NCBI RefSeq assembly: GCF_027889715.1
Contig: NZ_JAPJZH010000012.1
Location: 62,001 to 126,000, forward strand
Source: Allohoeflea poritis
GTDB taxonomy: Bacteria > Pseudomonadota > Alphaproteobacteria > Rhizobiales > Rhizobiaceae
DNA length: 64,000 nucleotides
Direction of reading: 5' to 3'
How positions within the stretch are numbered: the first letter of the stretch is position 1; the number at the start of each line of letters is the position of its first letter. Below the pieces are notes generated by a model. That model saw only the letters and a program-made list of their open reading frames with translations, searched no databases and was not told where the DNA came from. Below are positions 50,537-59,589 of this stretch, one piece after another. A program made the translations under genes and the position numbers.

Positions 50537-50587
50537 CTAATTGCGAGCCCGCCACCAGATGATGTTGATGTTGTGTGCGTCAGTCAT
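50537..50587 (-). CDS. trpL: trp leader peptide
   Basis: A 16-residue ORF MTDAHNINIIWWRARN with tandem Trp codons, ATG 50587 to TAG 50537. It corresponds to the rhizobial trpL peptide upstream of trpE(G), where the leader RNA and peptide are also known to act in trans in Sinorhizobium. No Shine-Dalgarno upstream; the promoter -10 ends 7 nt before the ATG, consistent with a leaderless message. Confidence 0.9.
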   Translation of the reverse strand: MTDAHNINIIWWRARN

Positions 50588-50594
50588 GTCTACC

Positions 50595-50622
50595 TGTTAA
50601 CGCCGTACCGGATCGAGCGCAA
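50595..50622 (-). promoter_or_regulatory. promoter of trpL-trpE(G)
   Basis: On the minus strand, TTGCGC (50617-50622), 16 bp, TTAACA (50595-50600), then 7 nt to the trpL ATG. The same -10 to ATG distance is found at leuL. Confidence 0.6.
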
Positions 50623-50652
50623 GAAGCGATTTCAATTCCGGGTGGTTGACCG

Positions 50653-51150
50653 TCACTCGTCCGGGTCCTCGGCAATGCGTTTGAGCAGATCGCGGAACCG
50701 GGTAAATTCCTCTGCCGTGTAACGCCGGGCGAACGCTCGCTCGACCGCTTCCTTGACCACGTCCGCGTCTTGCATGGCACTACGGCCCGCCGCGGTCAGA
50801 CGCACGATTCTTGCCCGCGCGTCAGACGGATCATGCTGGCGTTCCAGGATCCCCTCGTCTACGAGACCATCCACGAATTGCTGGACAGCCTGCTTGGTCA
50901 GGCCCGTCCGGGCGGCAAGGTCCGACTGTTTCAGACCCTTGCGCGGCAGCTGGCCCAGTATGTTGGCTCTGGCTTCGGTAAACCATCCGTGGCCCCTGTC
51001 CTGCATACCACTGACGAAACGCTGTTTCCAGCGGTCGCGCGCCCGCCAAAGGTCCCATCCGATGTGATCGGGATGCGGGTCTTCCTGGCTCTGGCTGCGG
51101 TTGTTTCCCACCTTGTCATGCTCTTTAGTCAAGCAACTTGACCTTTTCAT
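50653..51150 (-). CDS. MarR-family transcriptional regulator
   Basis: 165 residues from ATG 51150, or 152 from GTG 51111. Winged-helix core about 55-125: LGQLPRKGLKQSDLAARTGL, TKQAVQQFVDGLVDEGILER (recognition helix) and DPSDARARIVRLTAAGR (wing). A second operator lies within codons 3-8 of the longer form, so GTG 51111 is a real alternative start. Divergent from the small gene at 51288. Two matching palindromes in between indicate autoregulation and control of that gene. Ligand unknown. Confidence 0.88.
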   Translation of the reverse strand: MKRSSCLTKEHDKVGNNRSQSQEDPHPDHIGWDLWRARDRWKQRFVSGMQDRGHGWFTEARANILGQLPRKGLKQSDLAARTGLTKQAVQQFVDGLVDEGILERQHDPSDARARIVRLTAAGRSAMQDADVVKEAVERAFARRYTAEEFTRFRDLLKRIAEDPDE

Positions 51151-51180
51151 TTTCCGTGCATATAGTCAAGCTGCTTGACT
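51127..51180. promoter_or_regulatory. two MarR operator palindromes
   Basis: O1 (51164-51180) is the perfect 17-bp palindrome AGTCAAGCTGCTTGACT. O2 (51127-51143) is AGTCAAGCAACTTGACC, with one outer mismatch and the same arms. Their centres are 37 bp apart. O2 overlaps the -35 and O1 the -10 of the plus-strand promoter, so the MarR protein would block it. Confidence 0.75.
51138..51166 (+). promoter_or_regulatory. promoter of the small gene at 51288
   Basis: TTGACC (51138-51143), a 17-bp spacer, TATAGT (51161-51166): close to the housekeeping consensus. Both hexamers are covered by the MarR operators. It would leave a leader of about 115 nt. Confidence 0.7.
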
Positions 51181-51287
51181 ATCCATATCGAAGCCAGTCC
51201 ACCATGCCCCCCCGGGGCACGCATGGCGTAGCCATGTCTGGTTTCATAGCGAAGCGGTCGGCATATGAAAACCAAAGGGAGCTGTTG

Positions 51288-51605
51288 ATGGCCATACTCG
51301 AAAAAGCGGTACTCGCAATTCTGACAATCGGATCCACACATTATGTCGATATCGGACAGGATACGGACGCCGTCATCTACTACGCAAACGATAGCCGAAT
51401 GCACATGGTGTTGCCGGGCGGGCCGCAGATGAACGGCGACTGGCATCTCCTGCCGAACGGCTATCACGTCAAATGGGAAAACGGCCCGGAAGGCGATTGG
51501 AAGATCTCCCATGAGCCTGGTGTCCTGACCTATATCGATGGCGATGGAAAGTCGGTCGGCACCGTCACGCGCCTGGTGCCCGGAAATCCGGAAAACTTCC
51601 GCTAG
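51288..51605 (+). CDS. small protein of unknown function, likely MarR-controlled
   Basis: 105 residues from ATG 51288 (GGGAG 8 nt upstream). No membrane segment; the first 15 residues are mildly hydrophobic. A compact beta-rich pattern follows, with regularly placed aromatics: DAVIYYANDSRMHMVLPGG, GDWHLLPNGYHVKWENGP, EGDWKI and GVLTYIDGDGK. This suggests a small beta-barrel or sheet protein. I do not recognise the family. The palindromic operators place it under the adjacent MarR regulator. Confidence 0.75.
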   Translation: MAILEKAVLAILTIGSTHYVDIGQDTDAVIYYANDSRMHMVLPGGPQMNGDWHLLPNGYHVKWENGPEGDWKISHEPGVLTYIDGDGKSVGTVTRLVPGNPENFR

Positions 51606-51739
51606 ATACCCCGCGGAAGCCCGTCCTGCGGGCTTCCCCCGCCGCCTGTGGCGGCCAGCCGAATGGACCGATTTTCCGCCATCAAATGCTTCAATCCAAG
51701 CCAGATACGCTCTAGACTTGGCGTTTTGAGGTGCGTGGG

Positions 51740-52903
51740 ATGACGGATCTGCAAACACGGACACGGATCGATTGGGTTTCGGAAGGCTGCAGGCTGCTCG
51801 CACAGATCGAACAGGAATTCAGCAGCACCAAGCCCTTCCAGGACCTGACCATCGGGACCGGCATTCACCTCGAGCCCAAGACGGCCGTCTTGCTGCGCAC
51901 ATTGCATTCCGGCGGCGCGCGCGTGGTCGCCACGGGCAATCTGAACAGCACGCAGCCCGAGACCGTACGGTATCTTCTTGAGCACGGCATCGAGGTGATG
52001 GCCGAACAGACCATCGATCAGGAAGTGCACGACCTGTCGCTCAACCAGATCGTCGCGGAAAAGCCGGATCTGCTTCTGGACAATGGCGGGGATCTGTTCG
52101 CCGTCTACGCGGAGACCCCCTATCCGGGTCTCCTCGGCGGCACCGAGGAAACGACATCGGGCCGCATGCGGCTGGAGCCGATGCGCACGGAGTTGCAGCG
52201 CCCGATCCTGGTCATCAATGACAGCCCCATCAAGCAGTTCGCCGAAAACAGGCATGCCGTCGGGCAGAGCATGTTCGAGAGTTACATGCGCTTCACCAAC
52301 CGTTCGACCAATGGAAAACGCGTCACCGTTTTCGGCTATGGCGCCTGCGGACGCGGTGTCGCCGCCTGTTTCCGCAACGCCCACAGCGTTGTCAGTGTCG
52401 TCGAGGCCGATCCGGTCAAGGCGCTTGAGGCGCATCTCGACGGGTTCATCACGCCGCACCGGTCCGAAGCGATCCGGAACGCCGATGTCATCGTCACCGA
52501 AACCGGTGCGGTCAATGTGATCTCCGCTGAAGATCTGGACCGTTTCAAGGACGGCGCCATCCTGATGAATGGCGGGCATTTTCCGACGGAAATCGCCGTG
52601 GGCGATCTGACGGACAGCGCGTTGGTGGCCTGCCGCGACCGGTTCGACGACCTGGAAATCGAGACGCTGCGCCTCGACGACGGCCGCGCCGTGCACATCA
52701 TCAGCGGCGGTCACATGGCCAATCTCGCCGGCCCTCGCCCGCTGGGCAATTCCATCGAGTCGATGGATCTCGGCTTTGCGCTTCAGGCGCGTTGCCTTGA
52801 ATATGTGGCGCAGGGCAACGCGACAAGCGCCGATTGTGTCGTGCCGGTCCCGGCGGAAATCGATGCGCGGATCGCCAGGGAATATCTGGCGATCCACCGC
52901 TGA
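51740..52903 (+). CDS. S-adenosylhomocysteine hydrolase-like protein, short divergent form
   Basis: 387 residues; canonical SAH hydrolases are about 430-470. The full family order is present: NLNSTQPETVRYL (67-79), DNGGDL (114-119), EETTSG (136-141), NDSPIK (160-165), NAD-binding GYGACGRGVA (199-208), MNGGHF, and NLAGPRPLGNSIESMDLGFA near the end. The C-terminal Tyr/Lys tail that closes over NAD in classical enzymes is absent. Some active-site positions appear changed (Asn for the second Asp of DDGGD; Glu and Val near NDSPIK), by remembered alignment. It may hydrolyse SAH or a related nucleoside. ATG 51740 has GAGGTG upstream. Confidence 0.78.
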   Translation: MTDLQTRTRIDWVSEGCRLLAQIEQEFSSTKPFQDLTIGTGIHLEPKTAVLLRTLHSGGARVVATGNLNSTQPETVRYLLEHGIEVMAEQTIDQEVHDLSLNQIVAEKPDLLLDNGGDLFAVYAETPYPGLLGGTEETTSGRMRLEPMRTELQRPILVINDSPIKQFAENRHAVGQSMFESYMRFTNRSTNGKRVTVFGYGACGRGVAACFRNAHSVVSVVEADPVKALEAHLDGFITPHRSEAIRNADVIVTETGAVNVISAEDLDRFKDGAILMNGGHFPTEIAVGDLTDSALVACRDRFDDLEIETLRLDDGRAVHIISGGHMANLAGPRPLGNSIESMDLGFALQARCLEYVAQGNATSADCVVPVPAEIDARIAREYLAIHR

Positions 52904-52909
52904 TAGGGG

Positions 52910-54589
52910 TCAGAAAAGGCCCTCGATATCGCCCTGTTCGTTGAGGTGGATCTTTTCCGATGACGGGACTTTCGGCAGACCCGGCATGGTCATGATCTGG
53001 CCGCAGATGACGACAATGAAGCCCGCGCCGGCCGAAAGCCGCACCTCGCGGATCGGCACTGCATGGTCGGTCGGTGCGCCGCGCAGGTTCGGATCGGTCG
53101 AGAAGGAATACTGCGTCTTGGCCATGCACACCGGCAGGTTTCCGTAGCCCTGCTCCTCCCACTGGCGCAACTGGTCCCGGACCGACTTGTCAGCAATGAC
53201 TTCCGAGGCGTGATAGATGCTCTTGGCGACCGTTTCGATCTTCTCGAAGAGCGGCATGTCATCGGCATAGAGCGGCGCGAATTGCGAAGCACCGGATTCG
53301 GCCAGTTCCACCACCTTTTGCGACAGCGCCTCGATCCCGGCAGACCCTTCCGCCCAGTGCTTGCAAAGGATCGCCTCGGTGCCCAGCGTTTCCACATAAT
53401 CCTGCACCGCGCGGATTTCAGCATCGGTGTCGGAAATGAAGTGGTTGACGGCTACGACCACCGGCACGCCGAATTTCTTGACGTTCTGGATGTGCCGCCC
53501 GAGATTGGCGCAGCCCTGCACCACCGCCTCGACATTCTCCGCGCCGAGGTCTTCCTTCTTCACCCCGCCATTCATCTTCATGGCGCGCACCGTGGCGACG
53601 ATCACCGCGACATCGGGTTTGAGATCCGCCTTGCGGCACTTGATGTCGAAGAATTTTTCCGCGCCAAGGTCCGCACCGAAGCCGGCTTCCGTCACGACAT
53701 AATCACCGAGCTTCAGCGCCGTGGTGGTGGCGACGACGGAGTTGCAGCCATGGGCGATATTGGCGAAGGGGCCGCCATGCACGAAGGCCGGGTTATTCTC
53801 CAGCGTCTGAACGAGGTTGGGCTGCATCGCGTCCTTCAAAAGCACCGCCATGGCGCCATCGGCCTTGATGTCGCGGCAGAAGACCGGTGTCTTGTCGCGG
53901 CGATAGCCGATGATGATGTTGCCGAGCCGCTTCTCAAGGTCCTCGAGATCCGTTGCCAGGCAAAGGATTGCCATGACTTCGGAGGCAACGGTGATATCGA
54001 AGCCGGCCTCGCGCGGGAAGCCGTTGGCGACACCACCCAGCGAGCAGACGATCTCGCGCAGCGCCCGGTCGTTCATGTCCATCACCCGCCGCCAGGCGAC
54101 CCGGCGGATATCGATATTGAGCGCATTGCCCCAGTAGATGTGGTTGTCGATCATTGCCGACAGAAGATTGTGTGCCGATGTGATCGCGTGGAAGTCGCCG
54201 GTGAAGTGCAGGTTCATGTCTTCCATGGGCACGACCTGTGCATAGCCTCCGCCGGCGGCGCCGCCCTTGACCCCGAAACACGGCCCGAGCGAGGCTTCGC
54301 GGATGCAGATGACAGCCTTCTTTCCGATGCGGTTGAGGCCGTCGCCGAGACCGACAGTGGTCGTCGTCTTGCCTTCACCGGCGGGTGTCGGATTGATTGC
54401 CGTGACGAGGATCAGCTTGCCGTCATTCTTGCCCTTCTGGGCGGCGATGAAATCGGCGGAAATCTTCGCCTTGTCGTGGCCGTAGGGCAGCAGGCTTTCA
54501 TTCGGGATGCCGAGCTTCCCGCCGATCTCCTGGATCGGCTCCTTTTGTGCTGCGCGCGCAATCTCAATGTCACTTTTGACGTCGGCCAT
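52910..54589 (-). CDS. fhs: formate-tetrahydrofolate ligase
   Basis: 559 residues. ATP-dependent formation of 10-formyl-THF from formate. Motifs: [20 protein letters not shown] (P-loop, about 66-85), [20 protein letters not shown], and [14 protein letters not shown] (about 295). The C-terminal catalytic/THF domain ends normally. ATG 54589 follows GGAGG. Convergent with the SAH-hydrolase-like gene (6 nt apart); both concern one-carbon metabolism. Confidence 0.95.
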   Translation of the reverse strand: MADVKSDIEIARAAQKEPIQEIGGKLGIPNESLLPYGHDKAKISADFIAAQKGKNDGKLILVTAINPTPAGEGKTTTTVGLGDGLNRIGKKAVICIREASLGPCFGVKGGAAGGGYAQVVPMEDMNLHFTGDFHAITSAHNLLSAMIDNHIYWGNALNIDIRRVAWRRVMDMNDRALREIVCSLGGVANGFPREAGFDITVASEVMAILCLATDLEDLEKRLGNIIIGYRRDKTPVFCRDIKADGAMAVLLKDAMQPNLVQTLENNPAFVHGGPFANIAHGCNSVVATTTALKLGDYVVTEAGFGADLGAEKFFDIKCRKADLKPDVAVIVATVRAMKMNGGVKKEDLGAENVEAVVQGCANLGRHIQNVKKFGVPVVVAVNHFISDTDAEIRAVQDYVETLGTEAILCKHWAEGSAGIEALSQKVVELAESGASQFAPLYADDMPLFEKIETVAKSIYHASEVIADKSVRDQLRQWEEQGYGNLPVCMAKTQYSFSTDPNLRGAPTDHAVPIREVRLSAGAGFIVVICGQIMTMPGLPKVPSSEKIHLNEQGDIEGLF

Positions 54590-54732
54590 CGTTCACAATC
54601 CTCCACTTGATCTTGCGCACCATAAACGCATCAAGCGCCCCGCCAGTCGGCTTAAAACTGCCGAAAATTGCGTCAAATACGACACGGCCGGACACTGTGC
54701 CAAAGCGGAGCGGTGGCAGAGAATTGTCATGG

Positions 54733-54767
54733 CTTCGTGAAAATTTCAAGGAATTTTTCACGAAGCG
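54733..54767 (-). terminator. stem-loop after putA
   Basis: A perfect 12-bp stem GCTTCGTGAAAA (54733-54744) with TTTTCACGAAGC (54756-54767), directly after the putA stop. No T-run follows on the minus strand, so it may be a 3'-end stabiliser or a weak terminator. Confidence 0.55.
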
Positions 54768-54773
54768 TTATTG

Positions 54774-57700
54774 TCAGCCGTCGTCGATCGCCATCAGACT
54801 TGCATTGCCGCCGGCAGCCGCCGTGTTGATCGAAACAACCTGTTCCTGTGCAAAGCGGCACAGATAGGTCGGGCCGCCAGCCTTGAAACCGGTGCCCGAA
54901 AGACCCGAACCGCCGAAGGGCTGGGTTCCCACAACGGCACCGATCGTGTTGCGGTTGACATAGATATTGCCGGTGTCGAGACGGCTGAGCACCTTGGCGA
55001 TGCGCGATTCAATGCGCGTGTGCAGCCCCAGCGTCAGGCCGTAACCGCTGGTATCGATATCGTTGAGCACCCGATCGAGTGTGCCGGCCTTCCACCGCAC
55101 CACATGCAGGATCGGTCCGAACACCTCTTCCTTGAGCGCCGACGGCTTGTCGAGTTCGACAATATGGGGTGCAAAGAAACTGCCTTCCCTGGGCGCTTCG
55201 CCAGCGAAACGCACGGTCTGCGACTTCCTCATTTCAGCGACATGCGCCGCCAGCATCGAGCGCTGCCCCTCGTCGATGATCGGTCCGACATCGGTATCGG
55301 CCCGTTGCGGCTGTCCGAGATGCAGCTCGCGCGTCGCACCCTCGATCATCTCGAGCATGCGATCGGCGACATCGTCCTGCAGGAACAGGATGCGCAGCGC
55401 CGAACAGCGCTGGCCGGCGGAGCGGAAGGCAGACATGATGACATCATCGGCGACCTGCTCCGGCAGCGCCGTCGCATCGACAATCATGGCGTTGAGACCG
55501 CCTGTTTCGGCGATCAGCGGCACGATCGGGCCATCCTTGGCCGCAAGCGTCCGGTTGATCGCCCGTGCCGTGCCGGTCGATCCCGTGAAGGCCACACCGT
55601 CGATCTCAGGATGCGCCACGAGCGCAGCCCCCGTCTCGCCATCGCCCGGAAGATAGATAAGTACGTCTTCCGGCACGCCGGCCTTGTGCAGCAGACGCAC
55701 CGCTTCGAAAGCGATCAGCGGCGTCTGCTCGGCCGGTTTCGCGATCACCGCGTTGCCGGCCGCCAGAGCCGCGGTCACCTGGCCGAGGAAAATCGCCAGC
55801 GGGAAGTTCCACGGGCTCACGCAGGCAAAGACGCCGCGCCCGCGCCAGCCATAGCGGTTTTCTTCTCCCGTCGGCCCCGGCATCGATTTCGGTTCGTCGA
55901 AAAGCTTCTCGGCCTGGAGCCCGTAATAGCGGCAGAAATCAACCGCCTCGCGGATCTCGGCGATCCCGTCATCCAGCGTCTTGCCGGCCTCAAGCGACAG
56001 CAGCGACATGAAACGGTCCCGCTCGGCCTCGAGCAGGTCGGCGGCGCGCGCCAGTGCCGCGGCCCGTTTCGCCGCCGGAAGCCGGGACCAGCGGCCAAAA
56101 CCGCCCCGCGCGGCTTTCATGGCGATGTCGATGTCATCCCTGGCGGCTTGCGCGATGGTGCCGACCACGCGACCGGGTTCGGCAGGCGAGCGCACATCGA
56201 CGCCGCCCCTGTGCGCCTTGACGCCCGGAATCAGCGGATGCGCCTTCACGGTGGCAATGGCGTCCTCCATGCCGTCCATCAGTTCCTTCAACGCATCGCG
56301 GTCGCCGAATTCGACACCGGCACTGTTTTGCCGGTCGCCATAGATTCGCAATGGCAGTGGAATGCCGCTGTGCCGTGCGCTCCTGCCTTCGCCGAAGCCG
56401 AGCTGATCGAGCGGGCGCTCCAGAAGTTCGCTGACCGGCACGTTGCTGTCGCCGGCAACGGCGACAAAGGAGGAATTGGCGCCGTTTTCAAGCAGCCGGC
56501 GCACCAGATAGGCAAGCAGGTCGCGATAGCCGCCGACGGGCGCATAGATGCGGCACGGCACCGGCACATTGTTTTCCGACACGGCATCGTACAGCGACTC
56601 GCCCATGCCATGCAGGCGCTGGAACTCGAAGCCGCTGCGGTCGTCGCCCGCCATTTCGAGGATCATGGCGACGGTCAGCGCGTTGTGCGTGGCGAACTGC
56701 CCGTAAATGCGTTCGCGCATGTCGAGCATCTTGCGGGCGCAGGCGAGATAGGACACATCCGTCGCCGCCTTGCGCGTATAGACGGGATAGTCGGCCAAAC
56801 CGCGCTCCTGCGCCAGCTTGACTTCCGTGTCCCAATAGGCGCCCTTGACGAGCCGCACCATCATGCGCCGTCCTGCATGGCGGCACAGCGTGTCGACATA
56901 GTCGAGCACCTGCGGCGCGCGCTTCTGATAGGCCTGGACCGCGAGGCCGAAACCGTCCCAGTCCTCCAGGGACGGATCGCAGAACACGGCGGCCATGACC
57001 TCCAGCGACAGTTCCAGCCGGTCGGCCTCCTCGGCATCGATGGTAAAGTTCAGATCAGACGTCTTGGCCCGCTGCGCCAGCTTGAGAACGCTCGGAACCA
57101 GCTCGTCCATGACCCGGTCCCTGTGGGTCGCGTGATAGCGCGGATGCAAGGCCGAGAGCTTGACCGAAATGCCCATCCGGTCCGGCAGTTTCGATTTGCC
57201 CGCCGCCTTGCCGATCGCATCGATGGCGTCGGCATAGGATTGCCAGTAGCGCTGCGCATCGGCCGCCGTCCGCGCGCCTTCGCCCAGCATGTCGAAAGAA
57301 TGGCGGTACCCCCGCTCCTCGCTCTTCGCCGCGCGTGTCAGCGCCGCCGAAATGGTCTCGCCGAGCACGAAATGGTGGCCGAGAAAACGCATCGCCTGCC
57401 TGGTCGCCGTGCGCACGGTCGGCAGACCAAGCCGTTTGACCAGCCCCTGCAGGAGCGATTCCGGCGTTTCACCCGGTTTGATCACCCGTGCCGTAAGGCC
57501 GAGCGCCCAAGCCGATGCGGCAACGAACCACGTATCGCCCTGGCCGTCCTGAGCGCTCCAATTGCCCTCCTTGAGCTTGTCTTCGATGAGCTTGTCCTGC
57601 GTTCCGGCATCCGGCACCCGCAGCAGCGCTTCCGCCAGCACCATCATGGCAAGCCCCTCGGGCGTCGAAAGGCCGTATTCGCGCAGGAAATCCTCAACGC

Positions 57701-57881
57701 CGCCGATCGATCCCGACCGGTTTCGGATCACGTTGATATAGCGTGTCGCCCGTTCATCGATAGCAGCATTCTGCCGATCGTCGAGCTTTAGCTGCCTGGC
57801 GAATTCTGCGATCAGCGCATCGTCGTCGGCGGCATAGGGCGCTGCGAACTGCGGTACGACCGAGGAAAGCGGAGCGTTCAT
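54774..57881 (-). CDS. putA: bifunctional proline dehydrogenase / glutamate-semialdehyde dehydrogenase
   Basis: 1035 residues. Proline dehydrogenase barrel (about 90-480; e.g. VRLVKGAYWDTEVKLAQERG) and aldehyde dehydrogenase domain (about 520-1000) with AETGGLNAMIVD (Glu) and FRSAGQRCSALRI (catalytic Cys). It converts proline to glutamate via P5C with a channel between sites. It lacks the N-terminal ribbon-helix-helix of the long enterobacterial PutA, so it does not repress itself; the divergent Lrp-type regulator does this job. ATG 57881 has GGGAGAG upstream. Confidence 0.96.
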   Translation of the reverse strand: MNAPLSSVVPQFAAPYAADDDALIAEFARQLKLDDRQNAAIDERATRYINVIRNRSGSIGGVEDFLREYGLSTPEGLAMMVLAEALLRVPDAGTQDKLIEDKLKEGNWSAQDGQGDTWFVAASAWALGLTARVIKPGETPESLLQGLVKRLGLPTVRTATRQAMRFLGHHFVLGETISAALTRAAKSEERGYRHSFDMLGEGARTAADAQRYWQSYADAIDAIGKAAGKSKLPDRMGISVKLSALHPRYHATHRDRVMDELVPSVLKLAQRAKTSDLNFTIDAEEADRLELSLEVMAAVFCDPSLEDWDGFGLAVQAYQKRAPQVLDYVDTLCRHAGRRMMVRLVKGAYWDTEVKLAQERGLADYPVYTRKAATDVSYLACARKMLDMRERIYGQFATHNALTVAMILEMAGDDRSGFEFQRLHGMGESLYDAVSENNVPVPCRIYAPVGGYRDLLAYLVRRLLENGANSSFVAVAGDSNVPVSELLERPLDQLGFGEGRSARHSGIPLPLRIYGDRQNSAGVEFGDRDALKELMDGMEDAIATVKAHPLIPGVKAHRGGVDVRSPAEPGRVVGTIAQAARDDIDIAMKAARGGFGRWSRLPAAKRAAALARAADLLEAERDRFMSLLSLEAGKTLDDGIAEIREAVDFCRYYGLQAEKLFDEPKSMPGPTGEENRYGWRGRGVFACVSPWNFPLAIFLGQVTAALAAGNAVIAKPAEQTPLIAFEAVRLLHKAGVPEDVLIYLPGDGETGAALVAHPEIDGVAFTGSTGTARAINRTLAAKDGPIVPLIAETGGLNAMIVDATALPEQVADDVIMSAFRSAGQRCSALRILFLQDDVADRMLEMIEGATRELHLGQPQRADTDVGPIIDEGQRSMLAAHVAEMRKSQTVRFAGEAPREGSFFAPHIVELDKPSALKEEVFGPILHVVRWKAGTLDRVLNDIDTSGYGLTLGLHTRIESRIAKVLSRLDTGNIYVNRNTIGAVVGTQPFGGSGLSGTGFKAGGPTYLCRFAQEQVVSINTAAAGGNASLMAIDDG

Positions 57882-57921
57882 TCAATCTCTCCCGTGTTTT
57901 CCCCATTGTATCGCGAATAGA

Positions 57922-57938
57922 ATAGTGTTTTTCACTAT
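57922..57938. promoter_or_regulatory. candidate PutR operator
   Basis: Perfect inverted repeat ATAGTG-N5-CACTAT in the 112-bp AT-rich region between putA and putR, 41 nt before the putA ATG. Lrp-type regulators bind such dyads. Confidence 0.5.
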
Positions 57939-57993
57939 ATTTCAGACAAAATTTTTGCTAATTGACGATCAATTCGAGATTTTATGGTGAAAC

Positions 57994-58455
57994 ATGAAAG
58001 ATATCGACCAGACGGACCGGAAGATCCTCCGGCTGCTTCAACGGGACGGAAGGCTGACGAATACCGAACTTGCAGATCGCATCAACCTGTCCGCAACGGC
58101 GACGGCCGAACGGGTCAAGCGCCTGTCGCGCGAGGGTTTTGTCGAAGGATATTCAGCCAGGCTTTCGCCGGCAAAGCTGGGCCGCGACATGCTGGTCTTC
58201 GTCGAAGTCAAGCTGGACCGCACGACAGCCGATGTGTTCGAGGCCTTTGCCGACGCCGTGCGCCGCTCGGACGACGTCATGGAATGCCATATGGTGGCCG
58301 GCGGTTTCGACTACCTCGTCAAGGCACGGGTGCAGGGCATGGCGGCCTACCGGGCCTTCCTGTCCGATGTCATCCTGCCCCTGCCCGGCGTGCGCGAAAC
58401 TCACACCTATGCGGTGATGGAGGAAGTCAAGAGCACCTCCTACCTTCCCGTCTGA
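57994..58455 (+). CDS. putR: Lrp/AsnC-family regulator of putA
   Basis: 153 residues. N-terminal HTH (DQTDRKILRLLQRDGRLTNT, TELADRINLSATATAERVKR; about 5-50), C-terminal RAM/effector domain (about 65-145; DDVMECHMVAGGFDYLVKAR). ATG 57994. Divergent from putA, like the proline-responsive putR of Agrobacterium and Rhodobacter. It most likely activates putA with proline; this is inferred from context. Confidence 0.9.
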   Translation: MKDIDQTDRKILRLLQRDGRLTNTELADRINLSATATAERVKRLSREGFVEGYSARLSPAKLGRDMLVFVEVKLDRTTADVFEAFADAVRRSDDVMECHMVAGGFDYLVKARVQGMAAYRAFLSDVILPLPGVRETHTYAVMEEVKSTSYLPV

Positions 58456-58464
58456 GCACCATCG

Positions 58465-59589
58465 TCAACGATCGAGGATCGAGCGCACCTCGACGAGATT
58501 CGAACGCACGCGCAGCAGGTAGAAGCCGACGGTCGCCAGATGTGAGGGCATGATCCAGCCGTCCTCCCTGCCGTTGGAGACGATCACCGGATTGAGATCG
58601 AGCGTCGCGCGCAATTGCTCTTCCATCGTGCTCCAGACATCCTCCAGCTGACGGCGCTCGATGATCTCCGCGAAATCGGCATGGGCGGCCTTGAGGATGC
58701 CGTAATAGGCATAGAGCTGGCCGTAGGTGAACCAGAACTGGTTGTCGGCGCGCGTGTCGAACCAGCCCGCATTGCTCTTGTCCGACCGGTCGCGCAGCGC
58801 CGCCGAGGTCGAGCCGATATCGGCGGCGATTCGGTCGACAAATCGGATCAGATTGTCGGCGCGCGCGTCGAAAACGGCGTCGCAGTTCTCCAGCCGGTCA
58901 TTGAAGGCGCGCAGCTTGTCCCGGCCCTCCCGGTAGGCGGCCGGCGACGGCGCGATGGGACCGAAAGGCGACAGGCTGAAATACCATGTATACTGATCGT
59001 ACTGGATGCGCCCGCGCGCCCGGTCGAGATCGGCATCGACCGCCGAGGTGCCGCGCACACGGCCCAGCGCATCGACAAGCTCGATGGCCGTGCGCTGCAC
59101 CGCCTGGTGCACGCCGCGCTGGAACGAAGCCTTGTTGTCGAGGAACGGCGTTGCATCCCACGGAATGCCGAAAAAGCCGGCCTTGTAGAGAATGGTCGAG
59201 GAGATCCAGGCATTCTGATCGACGGTGAAATCGATCAGGTCGGCGGTCACCTCGACAATTGCCGAGCGGCTGCAGGTCCGCGTCGTCGCGCCGCTATTCT
59301 CGATCGAGGGCTGGTCGCCGGCTTTGACACCATGATCTTCGAGACTGTAGGCAACCGCATAGTCCGGATCGAAGTTGCGGATCCACAGCGCCCGCCAGAT
59401 GAAGATGGCGTAAAGAACGACAAGCGCCAGAACGAGACCGCCAACAACCGATTTCAGGATAAAACCCTTGCTGCGGTACCACCGCCCGGCGGCCAGGAAG
59501 GGCCATAAAAGCCAGGCAATCACCACGCCGATACCGTGGCCGATCCAGTGGAAGACACGCTCGAAGAACGCGATGATCGGATCAAGCAT
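58465..59589 (-). CDS. DUF2333 family protein
   Basis: 374 residues from ATG 59589, which has AGGAGG upstream and overlaps the DUF6638-like gene by 8 nt. Two membrane segments (about 16-32 and 45-65), then a periplasmic alpha-rich domain with NQFWFTYGQLYAYYGILKAA and DGWIMPSHLATVGFYLLRVR. Function unknown. Last gene of the operon. Confidence 0.85.
   Translation of the reverse strand: MLDPIIAFFERVFHWIGHGIGVVIAWLLWPFLAAGRWYRSKGFILKSVVGGLVLALVVLYAIFIWRALWIRNFDPDYAVAYSLEDHGVKAGDQPSIENSGATTRTCSRSAIVEVTADLIDFTVDQNAWISSTILYKAGFFGIPWDATPFLDNKASFQRGVHQAVQRTAIELVDALGRVRGTSAVDADLDRARGRIQYDQYTWYFSLSPFGPIAPSPAAYREGRDKLRAFNDRLENCDAVFDARADNLIRFVDRIAADIGSTSAALRDRSDKSNAGWFDTRADNQFWFTYGQLYAYYGILKAAHADFAEIIERRQLEDVWSTMEEQLRATLDLNPVIVSNGREDGWIMPSHLATVGFYLLRVRSNLVEVRSILDR

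Noticed and set aside
54771-57791. 1006-codon open frame on the plus strand antisense to putA
   Set aside because: Shadow frame of a GC-rich gene: His/Arg/Gln-rich composition, no domain, and the opposite strand encodes a complete PutA.
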